A stretch of DNA of 64,000 nucleotides, taken from Glacieibacterium sp965200405 (GTDB lineage: Bacteria; Pseudomonadota; Alphaproteobacteria; Sphingomonadales; Sphingomonadaceae). Positions 51,702 to 60,105 of the stretch are shown one piece after another. Position numbers and translations under genes: made by a program. How positions within the stretch are numbered: the stretch's first letter is position 1; each line of letters begins with the position of its first letter. The notes under the pieces were generated by a model. The model was not told the origin of the DNA and did no database searches. It saw nothing but the letters and a program-made list of their open reading frames with translations. Where the stretch lies: the NCBI RefSeq assembly GCF_965200405.1, contig NZ_OZ241356.1, positions 1-64,000 on the forward strand. The letters are read 5' to 3'.

Positions 51702-52894
51702 GCGCGCTGCCACTCGCCGGCATCAAGGTGCTGGACCTCGGCTCGGTGGTGTTCGCGCCCTACGCCGGACAATGGCTCGCGGACCTCGGGGCCGATGTCA
51801 TCAAGGTCGAGGCGCCTGGCGGCTGCACGACGCGCCACACCGGGCCGAGCTACGAACCCGGCATGTCGGCGATCTTCCTCGGGGTGAACCGCTCGAAGCG
51901 CTCGATCGTGCTCGACCTTTCGACGGATGGCGGCCGCGACGCGCTGCTGCGGCTGGTCGATACCGCCGACGTGCTGCTCCACTCGATCCGCCCGCAGAAG
52001 CTGGCGAAGCTCGGCCTTGCGCCGGAAGTGCTGCTGGAGCGCAATCCGCGACTGGTGTTCGCCGGGCTGCACGGCTTTGCGGAAGGTGGGCCGTACGCCG
52101 GCAAGCCCGCCTATGACGACGTCATCCAGGGCATGTCGGGCATCGCCGACCTGATGGCGCGCCAGGGCGGGGAGCCGCGCTATTACCCCGCCATCGCCGC
52201 CGACAAGATCAGCGGGCTGACCGCCGCCATCGCCATCCTCGCCGCCATCGTCCGGCGCGAGAAGACCGGCTCCGGCGGCTTCGTCGAGATTCCGATGTTC
52301 GAGAGCCTGGTCGCCTTCAACCTCGTCGAGCATCTGTACGGCGAGCAGTTCATCCCCGCCAAGGCCGGCACCGGCTATCCGCGCGTCATGAACGCCTTCC
52401 GCAAGCCGCTGCCGACGGCGGACAGCTTCATCTGCATGATGCCCTACACCGACGCGCACTGGCGGGCGTTCTTCACCGAGAACGGCAGGGCGGAGCTGGC
52501 GAGCGACCCGCGCTTCCTCGACGTCGGGGTGCGCACCACCAACATCGCGGCGCTGTATGAACTGGCGGGCGAGCTGGTCCGGACGCGCACCACCGCGGAC
52601 TGGGTCGCCACGCTGGAGCGGCTGCAAATCCCCGCCGCACCGATCCTCGGACTCGACGACCTGCTCGACGACCCGCAGTTGAAGGCAACGAACTTCTTCG
52701 AGGTCATCCCCGACCCGGCGGGCGACCTGCGCTATCCCGGCGTGCCCGTGCGCTTCGACGGCGAGCGACCGCCGATGCGCTATCCGCCGCGCCTTGGCGA
52801 GCATACCCGCGCCGTGCTGGCCGAGGCGGGGTTCAGCGACTCCGACATCGACGCGCTGGTCCTCGCCCGCGCCGCCCGGGAGCGCGACGCCTAG
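51698..52894 (+). CDS. CoA transferase, CaiB/BaiF family III
   Basis: A 398-aa enzyme that moves CoA between carboxylic acids. LAGIKVLDLGSVVFAPYAGQWLADLGADVIKVEAPGG is the family start, VNRSKRSIVLDL follows, and the catalytic Asp140 is in KPAYDDVIQGMSG. The ATG overlaps the permease stop (ATGA), so it is translationally coupled to an efflux pump, an uncommon pairing. Its stop shares the palindrome CTAG with the stop of the convergent gene. The acid substrate is unknown. Members serve oxalate, carnitine, bile acids, succinate and many others. Confidence 0.92.
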   Translation: MSALPLAGIKVLDLGSVVFAPYAGQWLADLGADVIKVEAPGGCTTRHTGPSYEPGMSAIFLGVNRSKRSIVLDLSTDGGRDALLRLVDTADVLLHSIRPQKLAKLGLAPEVLLERNPRLVFAGLHGFAEGGPYAGKPAYDDVIQGMSGIADLMARQGGEPRYYPAIAADKISGLTAAIAILAAIVRREKTGSGGFVEIPMFESLVAFNLVEHLYGEQFIPAKAGTGYPRVMNAFRKPLPTADSFICMMPYTDAHWRAFFTENGRAELASDPRFLDVGVRTTNIAALYELAGELVRTRTTADWVATLERLQIPAAPILGLDDLLDDPQLKATNFFEVIPDPAGDLRYPGVPVRFDGERPPMRYPPRLGEHTRAVLAEAGFSDSDIDALVLARAARERDA

Positions 52895-53208
52895 TCCTTG
52901 TCGAGCTTCGCCTTCAGCCCGTCGGCCCATTTCTCGCCCGGGTCACCGCCCCACAGCAACCACGCGATGTACCCGGCCGACGGATCTGAGTCGTCGCCCC
53001 ACTCGTGCGCCTTGGCCTGCTTGTCGACCGTATGGCGCTTGAAATAGCTGCTGATCGCGGTGACATCCTCCTCCGAGACTGCGTGGCGCCCGGCCAGCTG
53101 CTGCGCCCGCTTGACCCCCACTTCGGTGCCGCCGCGATTGAATTTCTCGCGCAGCTCCAAGCCTTTCTTTGCGGCCGCCGCGACCGCCGCCGGTGGCTTC
53201 ATGTCCAT
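52891..53208 (-). CDS. Small conserved hypothetical protein
   Basis: A 105-aa soluble protein: GLELREKFNRGGTEVGVKRAQQLAGRHAVSEEDVTAISSYFKRH and then PSAGYIAWLLWGGDPGEKWADGLKAK. I recognise the pattern (GGTxVGVxRAxQL, PSAGxIAWLLWGGDxG) as a conserved hypothetical family that also occurs in phages, but no function is attached to it. It starts 1 bp after the stop of the TUDOR-like gene, so the two form one transcription unit. Its stop codon shares CTAG with the CoA transferase. Confidence 0.7.
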   Translation of the reverse strand: MDMKPPAAVAAAAKKGLELREKFNRGGTEVGVKRAQQLAGRHAVSEEDVTAISSYFKRHTVDKQAKAHEWGDDSDPSAGYIAWLLWGGDPGEKWADGLKAKLDKD

Positions 53209-53209
53209 C

Positions 53210-53425
53210 TCAACGCGCCTTCTTCAACGAGCCCGGCTTGTGCGCCGCCTCGGCCCCGGACTTGTCGGATTTGACGATGAATTCCGGATTATCCTTCGAC
53301 GCCGCGACCTTGTAGCCCTTGATCGAAGTCGGCGAGGTGATCTTCTTGACCACCTTCCCGACGGAATGCCCGCCGCTCGAATCCCATTCGACCTTGTCTC
53401 CGGGCTTGGGTTCCTTGGCTGCCAT
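53210..53425 (-). CDS. DUF2945 / hypervirulence-associated TUDOR-like protein
   Basis: A 71-aa beta-barrel protein: PKPGDKVEWDSSGGHSVGKVVKKITSPTSIKGYKVAASKDNPEFIVKSDKSG is a clear match to the small TUDOR-like family (DUF2945). Such proteins are widespread in bacteria and fungi, and their binding partner is unknown. GGGAG lies before ATG 53425. It is first in a two-gene unit with the 52891 protein. Lys-rich and cytoplasmic. Confidence 0.85.
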   Translation of the reverse strand: MAAKEPKPGDKVEWDSSGGHSVGKVVKKITSPTSIKGYKVAASKDNPEFIVKSDKSGAEAAHKPGSLKKAR

Positions 53426-53477
53426 GTCGTTCTCCCTCGGCCTCAGAACGGGCTCCACCCAGCCCGGTTCCTGAGGC

Positions 53478-53498
53478 GATTTGAGCGCCGGTCAAATC
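53478..53498. promoter_or_regulatory. Dyad GATTTGA-GCGCCGG-TCAAATC
   Basis: A perfect 7-7-7 inverted repeat 67 bp before the RND adaptor start and 53 bp before the divergent TUDOR gene. It is suited to a dimeric repressor of the efflux operon, although no regulator gene is adjacent. Confidence 0.5.
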
Positions 53499-53565
53499 AC
53501 CGCTTGGCAGCTTTGAAGTTCACGACTATGTTTGTGTTGCAGTGCGGCAAACCCCGGGAAACAAA

Positions 53566-54783
53566 ATGCGCTCCATTCTTCTGCCTGCGCTTGCGCTGAC
53601 TCTTGCTGCCTGTGGTGGCAAGCAGGACGGTGCCGCGGGCGCTCCCGGTGGCCCCGGCGGACCGCCTCCCGAAGTCACCGTCGCGACCCCGCTGATGAAG
53701 CCGATCGTCGATTGGGACGATTACACCGGCCGCTTCGAGGCGATCCGAGAGTCGGAAGTGCGCCCGCGCGTCTCCGGCTACATCAAGTCGGTCAATTTCC
53801 GCGACGGCCAGTTCGCCAAGGCCGGGCAACTGCTGTTCGTCATCGACCCCCGCCCGTTCCAGGCGGTCCTCGACCAGGCCAAGGCCGATGCGCTGCGCCT
53901 GCGCGCCTCCGCCGAGGTCGCCCGCACCACCTTCGCCCGCACCAAGGGCCTGCTGGACGCCAACGCCGTCAGCAAGGAAGAATTCGAACAGGCCCAGGCG
54001 ACGCTCAACCAGGCCAATGCCGCGCTGGCAGCGGGCGAGGCCAACATCCGCGCCAAGGCCCTGGATGTCGAGTTCACCCGCGTCACCGCGCCGATCGCCG
54101 GGCGCCTGTCCGACCGTCGCCTCGATGTCGGCAATTTCGTCACCGCCGGCACCACGGTGCTGACCACGGTCGTCGCGCTCGACCCGATCTACTTCACCTT
54201 CACCGGTTCCGAGGCGGTCTACCTCAAATACCAGCGCGCCAACCGCGCCGGCACCCGTCCGTCGTCGCGCGTCGCCCCCAACCCGGTCGATATCCGCCTG
54301 GGTGACGAGAGCGAATACCGCTGGCACGGCCGCATGAACTTCGTCGACAACGCCCTCGACCAGGGCAGCGGCACGATCCGCGGCCGCGCCGAGGTCCGCA
54401 ATCCCGGCGGCTTCCTGACCCCGGGCCTGTTCGGCCACATGCGCCTGCTCGGTTCGGGCGCCTACATGGGCATGCTGATTCCCGAGGATTCGATCGTCAC
54501 CGACCAGACCCGCCGCGTCGCGCTGGTCGTCGGCCCCGACAACAAGGTGGCGCAACGCGTCGTCGAGCTCGGGCCGATCGTCGACGGCCTGCGCGTCGTC
54601 CGTTCGGGTCTGAAGGCCACCGACCGCGTCGTCATCGCCGGCGTCCAGCGCGGCCGCCCCGGCACGCCCGTGACGCCCAAGCTCGGCAAGATCGTGCCGC
54701 CCGCCCCCGGCACCGGCCCGGCTGTCCCTGAGCTGACCGAGCCACCCGCGACCTCCGCCACGTCGGCGGCGGACGCCAAGTAA
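53566..54783 (+). CDS. RND efflux membrane fusion lipoprotein (AcrA/MexA-like)
   Basis: A 405-aa adaptor of the second, complete efflux pump. Lipobox TLAAC (Cys16), a Gly/Pro-rich linker, barrel-sandwich (RPRVSGYIKSVNFRDGQFAKAGQLLFVIDPRPFQAVLDQAKAD), coiled coil, and a beta-barrel with FVDNALDQGSGTIRGRAEVRNPGGFLTPGLFGHMRL. The start at 53566 is chosen because the lipoprotein signal follows directly, and GGGAA lies upstream. The permease starts 1 bp after the stop. A 7-7-7 dyad lies upstream. Confidence 0.93.
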   Translation: MRSILLPALALTLAACGGKQDGAAGAPGGPGGPPPEVTVATPLMKPIVDWDDYTGRFEAIRESEVRPRVSGYIKSVNFRDGQFAKAGQLLFVIDPRPFQAVLDQAKADALRLRASAEVARTTFARTKGLLDANAVSKEEFEQAQATLNQANAALAAGEANIRAKALDVEFTRVTAPIAGRLSDRRLDVGNFVTAGTTVLTTVVALDPIYFTFTGSEAVYLKYQRANRAGTRPSSRVAPNPVDIRLGDESEYRWHGRMNFVDNALDQGSGTIRGRAEVRNPGGFLTPGLFGHMRLLGSGAYMGMLIPEDSIVTDQTRRVALVVGPDNKVAQRVVELGPIVDGLRVVRSGLKATDRVVIAGVQRGRPGTPVTPKLGKIVPPAPGTGPAVPELTEPPATSATSAADAK

Positions 54784-54784
54784 C

Positions 54785-57700
54785 ATGCGCTTCTCGCACT
54801 TCTTCATCGACAGGCCGATCTTCGCCGGGGTGATCTCGGTGCTGATCGTGCTGATCGGCATTTTCGCCTATCCGACGCTGCCGGTGGCGCAATATCCCGA
54901 GATCGCGCCGCCGACGGTGGCCGTCACCGCGACCTACCCGGGCGCCTCGGCCGAAGTTCTCGCCGACACCGTCGCTGCGCCGCTGGAGCAGGAGATCAAC
55001 GGCGTCGAGAACATGCTGTACATCACGTCGTCGTCGACGGCGAACGGCACGGTCACGATCAACGTCGTCTTCAAGCTCGGCACCAACCTCGATACCGCCC
55101 AGGTGCTGGTCCAGAACCGCGTCAGCTCGGCCGAGCCGCGCCTGCCCGACACCGTGCGCTCGCTCGGCGTGACGACGCGCAAGAACACCCCCGACATCCT
55201 GATGGCGGTGTTCCTGACGTCGCCCGACAACAGCCACGACATCCAGTATCTGTCGAACTATGCGACGCTGCAGGTCCGCGACAAGCTGCTGCGCTTGCAG
55301 GGCATCGGCGGCATCCAGCTGTTCGGCGCCCGCGATTACGCGATGCGAGTCTGGATCGACCCCGAAAAGGCCGCGTCGCGCAATCTCAACGCCTCGGAGA
55401 TCGTCGCCGCCCTGCGCGCCCAGAACGTCCAGGTCGCCGCGGGCAGCGTCGGTGCGCCGCCGTTCGCCAAGGGCGGCTCGGGCTTCGAGCTCAGCGTCCA
55501 GACCCAGGGCCGCCTCAGCACGCCCGAGCAGTTCGGCGACATCGTCATCAAGGCCGATCCCAATGGCGCGCTCACCCGCGTCTCCGACGTCGCGCGCATC
55601 GAGATCGGCGCCCAGGACTACGGCACCACCGCCTATATCAACCACACCCAGGGCATCGGCATGGGCATCACCCAGCTGCCGGGCTCGAACGCGCTGGCGA
55701 CCGCTGAATCGATCATCGCGACGATGGAGGAAGCCAAGAAGAGCTTCCCGCCCGGCGTCGCCTACAGCATCCCGTACAACCCGACGACGTACGTCGCGGA
55801 CTCGATCGACAGCGTCCAGGAGACGCTGGTCGAGGCGATCCTGCTGGTCGTGCTGGTCGTGCTGATCTTCCTGCAGAGCTGGCGCGCCGCGATCATCCCG
55901 GTGCTGGCGATCCCGGTGTCGCTGATCGGCACCTTCGCGGTCATGGCGGCCTTCGGCTATTCGCTCAACAGCCTGTCGCTGTTCGGCCTGGTGCTCGCCA
56001 TCGGCATCGTCGTCGACGACGCGATCGTCGTCGTCGAGAACGTCGAGCGCGAGTTGCGCAATGGCCTCAGCCCGCACGACGCCGCCTTCGCGACGATGGA
56101 CGAGGTCGGCGGCGCGCTGATCGCCATCGCCCTGACGCTGTGCGCGGTGTTCATCCCGACCGCCTTCATCAGCGGCATCTCCGGGCAGTTCTACAAGCAG
56201 TTCGCGCTGACCATCTCGGCGGCGACGCTGATCTCGTGCCTGGTCTCGCTGACCCTTTCGCCGGCATTGGCCGCCCTGCTGCTCAAGCCGCACGACGACC
56301 ATGCGACGCAGAACCCGCGCGGCATCTTCGCGCCGTTGCAGCGCGTTGCCAACGGCTTCAACCGCGGCTTCGACTGGCTGTCGGACCGCTATGGCCGGGT
56401 CACGGCGCGCGCCGTCCGGCTGATCGCCATCGTGCTAGTCTGCTATGTCGGCCTGCTCGGGCTGGCGGCGTGGCGCTTCAATGCCACCCCGACCGGCTTC
56501 ATCCCGGCGCAGGACCAGGGCTATCTGATCGGCATCGTCCAGATGCCGCCCGGCTCGACGCTGGAGCGCACCGGCGTCGTCATGCAGGACGCCATCACCA
56601 CGGCGCTCAAGATCCCCGGCGTCAACCACATCGTCTCGATCGGTGGCCTCGACGGCGCCAGCTTCTCGAACGCGCCGAATGCCGGCACGATCTTCCTGGC
56701 GCTCGACGATTACGCCGACCGCAAGAAGCATAACCAGACCGGTGACTCGATCCTGGCGGAGCTGCGCCAGAAGCTCGGCGCCATCGACGCCGCCAATCTG
56801 CTGGTCGTCGCTCCGCCCCCGGTTCGCGGTATCGGCACCGGCGGCGGCTTCAAGATGATGATCCAGGATCGCGGCAACAAGGGCGCGCAGGCGCTCGAGG
56901 GCGCGACGATGGCGATGATGATGGCGGGCAACCAGACCAAGGGCCTGACCTCGGTGTTCTCGCTCTACAACACCGGCACGCCGCGCATCTATGCCGACAT
57001 CGACCGCGAAAAGGCGCAGCAGCTCGGCGTTGCGCCTTCCGACGTGTTCTCGACGTTGCAGACCTATCTCGGCTCGACCTATGTCAACGACTTCAACATG
57101 TTCGGGCGCACTTACCGTGTCACCGCACAGGCCGACGCACCGTTCCGCCACGACCCGTCCGACATCGTTAACCTGAAGACGCGCTCACTGTCGGGGCAGA
57201 TGGTGCCGATCGGCTCGGTGGCGACGCTGAAGGACCAAGCCGGCCCGTACCGCGTCGTCCGTCACAACCTGTATCCGGCGTCGGAACTGCAGGGCGACAC
57301 GATGCCCGGCTTCTCGTCGGGGCAGGCGCTCGATGCGATGGAGTCGCTTGCCGCCAAGACACTTCCCGATGGCTTCGGCTTCGAATGGACCGAGCTGGCG
57401 TACCAGGAGAAGACCCAGGGCAATACCGCGTCGATCGTCTTCGCACTGGCGGTGGTCTTCGTCTTCCTGCTGCTGGCAGCGCAGTACGAATCGCTGGTGC
57501 TGCCGCTGGCAGTCATCCTGATCGTGCCGATGTGTCTGTTGGCCGCCATACTCGGGGTCAATTTGCGCGGCTTCGACAACAACATCCTGACGCAGATCGG
57601 CCTCGTCGTGCTGGTCGGCCTCGCGGCGAAGAACGCCATCCTGATCGTCGAGTTCGCCAAGCAGGCGGAGGAGCGCGGCGAGGACCGGTGGCAGGCTGCC

Positions 57701-57994
57701 GAAAGCGCCGCCCGCACCCGGTTGCGCCCGATCCTGATGACGTCGTTCGCCTTCATCCTCGGCGTCGTGCCGCTGACCATCGCCAGCGGCCCGGGCTTCG
57801 AGATGCGGCAGGCGCTCGGCACCGCGGTGTTCTTCGGCATGATCGGCGTGACCATCTTCGGCCTGTTGTTCACCCCGGTGTTCTACGTCATCGCCAGCTG
57901 GCTCTCGTCCAAGATCCCGCACCGCCGCCGCGCACCCCGGCCCGACGCCGACGCCGCCTATCCGCACGCCCCAGTCGCGGAGCCAGCCGAATGA
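54785..57994 (+). CDS. RND efflux permease (AcrB/MexB-like)
   Basis: A 1069-aa inner membrane drug/proton antiporter of the HAE1 family. MRFSHFFIDRPIFAGVISVLIVLIG is the standard start. LAIGIVVDDAIVVVENVEREL has the Asp-Asp relay pair, NPTTYVADSIDSVQETLVEAILLV opens the first helical block, and the C-terminal GLAAKNAILIVEFAKQ the Lys motif. The termini are slightly extended relative to AcrB by a Pro/Ala-rich tail. It overlaps the outer membrane component by 4 bp. The substrates are probably hydrophobic toxic compounds, as for the family. Confidence 0.95.
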   Translation: MRFSHFFIDRPIFAGVISVLIVLIGIFAYPTLPVAQYPEIAPPTVAVTATYPGASAEVLADTVAAPLEQEINGVENMLYITSSSTANGTVTINVVFKLGTNLDTAQVLVQNRVSSAEPRLPDTVRSLGVTTRKNTPDILMAVFLTSPDNSHDIQYLSNYATLQVRDKLLRLQGIGGIQLFGARDYAMRVWIDPEKAASRNLNASEIVAALRAQNVQVAAGSVGAPPFAKGGSGFELSVQTQGRLSTPEQFGDIVIKADPNGALTRVSDVARIEIGAQDYGTTAYINHTQGIGMGITQLPGSNALATAESIIATMEEAKKSFPPGVAYSIPYNPTTYVADSIDSVQETLVEAILLVVLVVLIFLQSWRAAIIPVLAIPVSLIGTFAVMAAFGYSLNSLSLFGLVLAIGIVVDDAIVVVENVERELRNGLSPHDAAFATMDEVGGALIAIALTLCAVFIPTAFISGISGQFYKQFALTISAATLISCLVSLTLSPALAALLLKPHDDHATQNPRGIFAPLQRVANGFNRGFDWLSDRYGRVTARAVRLIAIVLVCYVGLLGLAAWRFNATPTGFIPAQDQGYLIGIVQMPPGSTLERTGVVMQDAITTALKIPGVNHIVSIGGLDGASFSNAPNAGTIFLALDDYADRKKHNQTGDSILAELRQKLGAIDAANLLVVAPPPVRGIGTGGGFKMMIQDRGNKGAQALEGATMAMMMAGNQTKGLTSVFSLYNTGTPRIYADIDREKAQQLGVAPSDVFSTLQTYLGSTYVNDFNMFGRTYRVTAQADAPFRHDPSDIVNLKTRSLSGQMVPIGSVATLKDQAGPYRVVRHNLYPASELQGDTMPGFSSGQALDAMESLAAKTLPDGFGFEWTELAYQEKTQGNTASIVFALAVVFVFLLLAAQYESLVLPLAVILIVPMCLLAAILGVNLRGFDNNILTQIGLVVLVGLAAKNAILIVEFAKQAEERGEDRWQAAESAARTRLRPILMTSFAFILGVVPLTIASGPGFEMRQALGTAVFFGMIGVTIFGLLFTPVFYVIASWLSSKIPHRRRAPRPDADAAYPHAPVAEPAE

Positions 57995-59595
57995 CCGTGC
58001 TTAGTAACGTTGGCCCGGCGCTGCGGGCAGCCGCCCTTGCTGCTCCCCTCCCCTCGAGGGGAGGGGCGAGAGACGGCGCAGCTGGCCCGGGAGTGGGTGC
58101 CGCTCCCTCGCCCCGTCGCCGGGCTTTGGCGGTCAGCACCCTCGTCGCGCTGACCCTCTCCGCCTGCACCGTCGGCCCGAACTATCACCCGGCACTGACC
58201 CCGCCCGCCGCCGCCGGCAAGTTCGACGCCGCGCTGCAGCCGGTCTTCGACCAGAGCGACTCGCCCTCCAAATGGTGGCGCCTGTACGACGATCCGGTCC
58301 TCGACGGCCTGATCGCCCAGGCGTTCGTCGCCAACACCGACATCCGCGTCGCCACCGCGAACCTGCGCCGCGCCCGCGCCGTGCTCAGCGAAGCGCGTTC
58401 GGCCCGCCTGCCGTCGACCGCGGTATCCGCCAGCGCGCAGCGCCAGCGTTACGGCGGCGCCCAGAGTGCGGCCGCGCTCGGTCAGGCCGTCGGTGGCAGC
58501 GATCCATCCGCCGTCAGGCCTTCGACCTTCGAGACCGACGTCTATTCGGTCGGCTTCGACGCCACCTACGAGGTCGACCTGTTCGGCCGCGTCCGCCGCC
58601 TGGTCGAGGCTGCCCGCGCCGACACCGCCGCGCTCGCCGCCGCTCGCGATTCGGTGCGGATCAGCGTCGCCGCCGAAACGACGCGCGCCTATGCCGACGC
58701 CTGCTCTTCGGCCCGCCAGCTCGCCGTCGCACGCAACTCGCTGTATTTGCAGGGCCAGACCTTCGACCTGACCGAGCGCCTGTACACCGCCGGCCGCGGC
58801 ACGCCGCTCGACGTGGCACGCGCCCGCGCCCAGCTCGAAACCACCCGCGCGACGCTGCCGGGCTTTGTCGCCAACCGCCAGACCGCGCTGTACCGCCTCG
58901 CCGTGCTGATCGGCCAGCCGCCGGAGCAGATCCCGGCTGCCGCCGCCGCCTGCGCCATGCCGCCCAAGCTGGCCCGCCCGCTGCCGATCGGTGACGCCGC
59001 CGCGCTGCTCAAGCGTCGCCCCGACATCCGCGAGGCCGACCGCAACCTCGCCGCCGAGACCGCGCGCATCGGCGTCGCCACTGCCGACCTGTATCCGCGC
59101 ATCACGCTGGGCCTGTCGGCCTCGACCTCGGCGTTCAAGGTCGGCGATCTCGGCTCGTCGTCCAGCTTCGCCTTCGGGCTCGGGCCGCTGCTCAACTGGA
59201 GCTTCCCGAACATCGCCGTCGCCCGCGCCCGCATCCGCCAGGCCGAAGCGACGACCGAGGGCGCGCTCGCCACCTTCGACGGCACCGTTCTGGCCGCGCT
59301 CCAGGACGCCGAGAGCGCGCTCGCCAACTTCTCCGGCGAACGCGACCGCAACCAGGCGCTGCTCGCCGCCCGCCAGCAAAGCGCCGAAGCCGCCCGCATC
59401 GTCCGCCTGCGCTACGGCGCCGGGGCCGAGAGCTTCATCGACGTCCTCGACGCCGAACGCGTCCTGGCGAACTCCGACGCCAGCCTCGCCGCCTCCGACG
59501 CCCAGGTCATCACCAACCAGATCGCCGTCTTCAAAGCCCTCGGTGGCGGCTGGGAAGACGCCCCCGAACCCCTTGTCCCCTCACGCACCAACTGA
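57991..59595 (+). CDS. Outer membrane efflux lipoprotein (NodT/OprM type)
   Basis: A 534-aa trimeric channel of the tripartite pump. The lipobox TLSAC puts the lipid anchor on Cys59, followed by TVGPNYHP and two repeats of the TolC-like domain (WWRLYDDPVLDGLIAQAFVANTDIRVATANLRRAR, then LLKRRPDIREADRNLAAETARIGVATADLYPRI). Normal relatives have the lipid Cys near residue 18-25. Here about 38 extra residues rich in Pro, Arg and Gly precede the signal core RRRALAVSTLVALTLSAC, because a palindromic repeat is inserted in frame. A start inside the repeat (GTG near 58096, TTG near 58128) would restore a normal signal. The ATG overlap with the permease favours 57991. Confidence 0.9.
   Translation: MTVLSNVGPALRAAALAAPLPSRGGARDGAAGPGVGAAPSPRRRALAVSTLVALTLSACTVGPNYHPALTPPAAAGKFDAALQPVFDQSDSPSKWWRLYDDPVLDGLIAQAFVANTDIRVATANLRRARAVLSEARSARLPSTAVSASAQRQRYGGAQSAAALGQAVGGSDPSAVRPSTFETDVYSVGFDATYEVDLFGRVRRLVEAARADTAALAAARDSVRISVAAETTRAYADACSSARQLAVARNSLYLQGQTFDLTERLYTAGRGTPLDVARARAQLETTRATLPGFVANRQTALYRLAVLIGQPPEQIPAAAAACAMPPKLARPLPIGDAAALLKRRPDIREADRNLAAETARIGVATADLYPRITLGLSASTSAFKVGDLGSSSSFAFGLGPLLNWSFPNIAVARARIRQAEATTEGALATFDGTVLAALQDAESALANFSGERDRNQALLAARQQSAEAARIVRLRYGAGAESFIDVLDAERVLANSDASLAASDAQVITNQIAVFKALGGGWEDAPEPLVPSRTN
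58045..58114. repeat. GC-rich palindromic repeat inside a coding sequence
   Basis: It opens with a perfect 22-bp palindrome (arm CCCCTCCCCTC, 58045-58066) and closes with CTCCCTCGCCCC (58103-58114), which pairs imperfectly with GGGGCGAGAG near 58063-58072. It is of the same type as the intergenic element at 9728-9830 but is translated as part of the efflux lipoprotein. Confidence 0.62.
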
Positions 59596-59626
59596 TATAG
59601 CCGAGTAATACACTCGGAGATTTCAG

Positions 59627-60082
59627 ATGCGCCGTTTTCTTCCCATATTCATCACGCTTCCCCTCCTCGCCTGCCACGCCGAATCCACCACCAAGAGCAC
59701 CGCCGCCGACCACGGCCTCAAGATCGACGCCAACGGTTTCAAAGCCTCGCTCGACATCCCCGGCATGGCCCTCGGCGGCAAGGACTTCGACATCTCCGGA
59801 ATGAAACTCTACCCCGGCTCCGAAGTCCACGGCATGAAGGTCACAGCCCACGACAAGGACGGCGCCAAGCAAGGCACCGTCACCGTCAGCTTCACCAGTC
59901 CCGCCCCACCCGAAAAAGTCCTGACCGAGGCAGAAACCGAAGCCAAGGCCAACGACTGGACCATGACCCGCAGCGGCGACACGCTCAACGGAATCAACGA
60001 CGACGGCGACACCATGACCTACACGGTCACCTCGAGCGGCTCCGCCAGCACCGGCACGATCATCCTCACCGACAAGGACTGA
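59627..60082 (+). CDS. Small lipoprotein of unknown function
   Basis: A 151-aa exported protein. MRRFLPIFITLPLLACHAES has a lipobox (PLLAC) with Cys16. The mature part (IDANGFKASLDIPGMALGGKDFDISGMKLYPGSEVHGMKVTAHD) is a repetitive Gly/Asp-rich beta structure ending in a Ser/Thr-rich TVTSSGSASTGTIILTDKD. I do not recognise the family with certainty. It follows the efflux operon by 31 bp on the same strand and may be transcribed with it. Confidence 0.72.
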   Translation: MRRFLPIFITLPLLACHAESTTKSTAADHGLKIDANGFKASLDIPGMALGGKDFDISGMKLYPGSEVHGMKVTAHDKDGAKQGTVTVSFTSPAPPEKVLTEAETEAKANDWTMTRSGDTLNGINDDGDTMTYTVTSSGSASTGTIILTDKD

Positions 60083-60105
60083 ACGATGCAGCGAACGTCT
60101 GCCGA

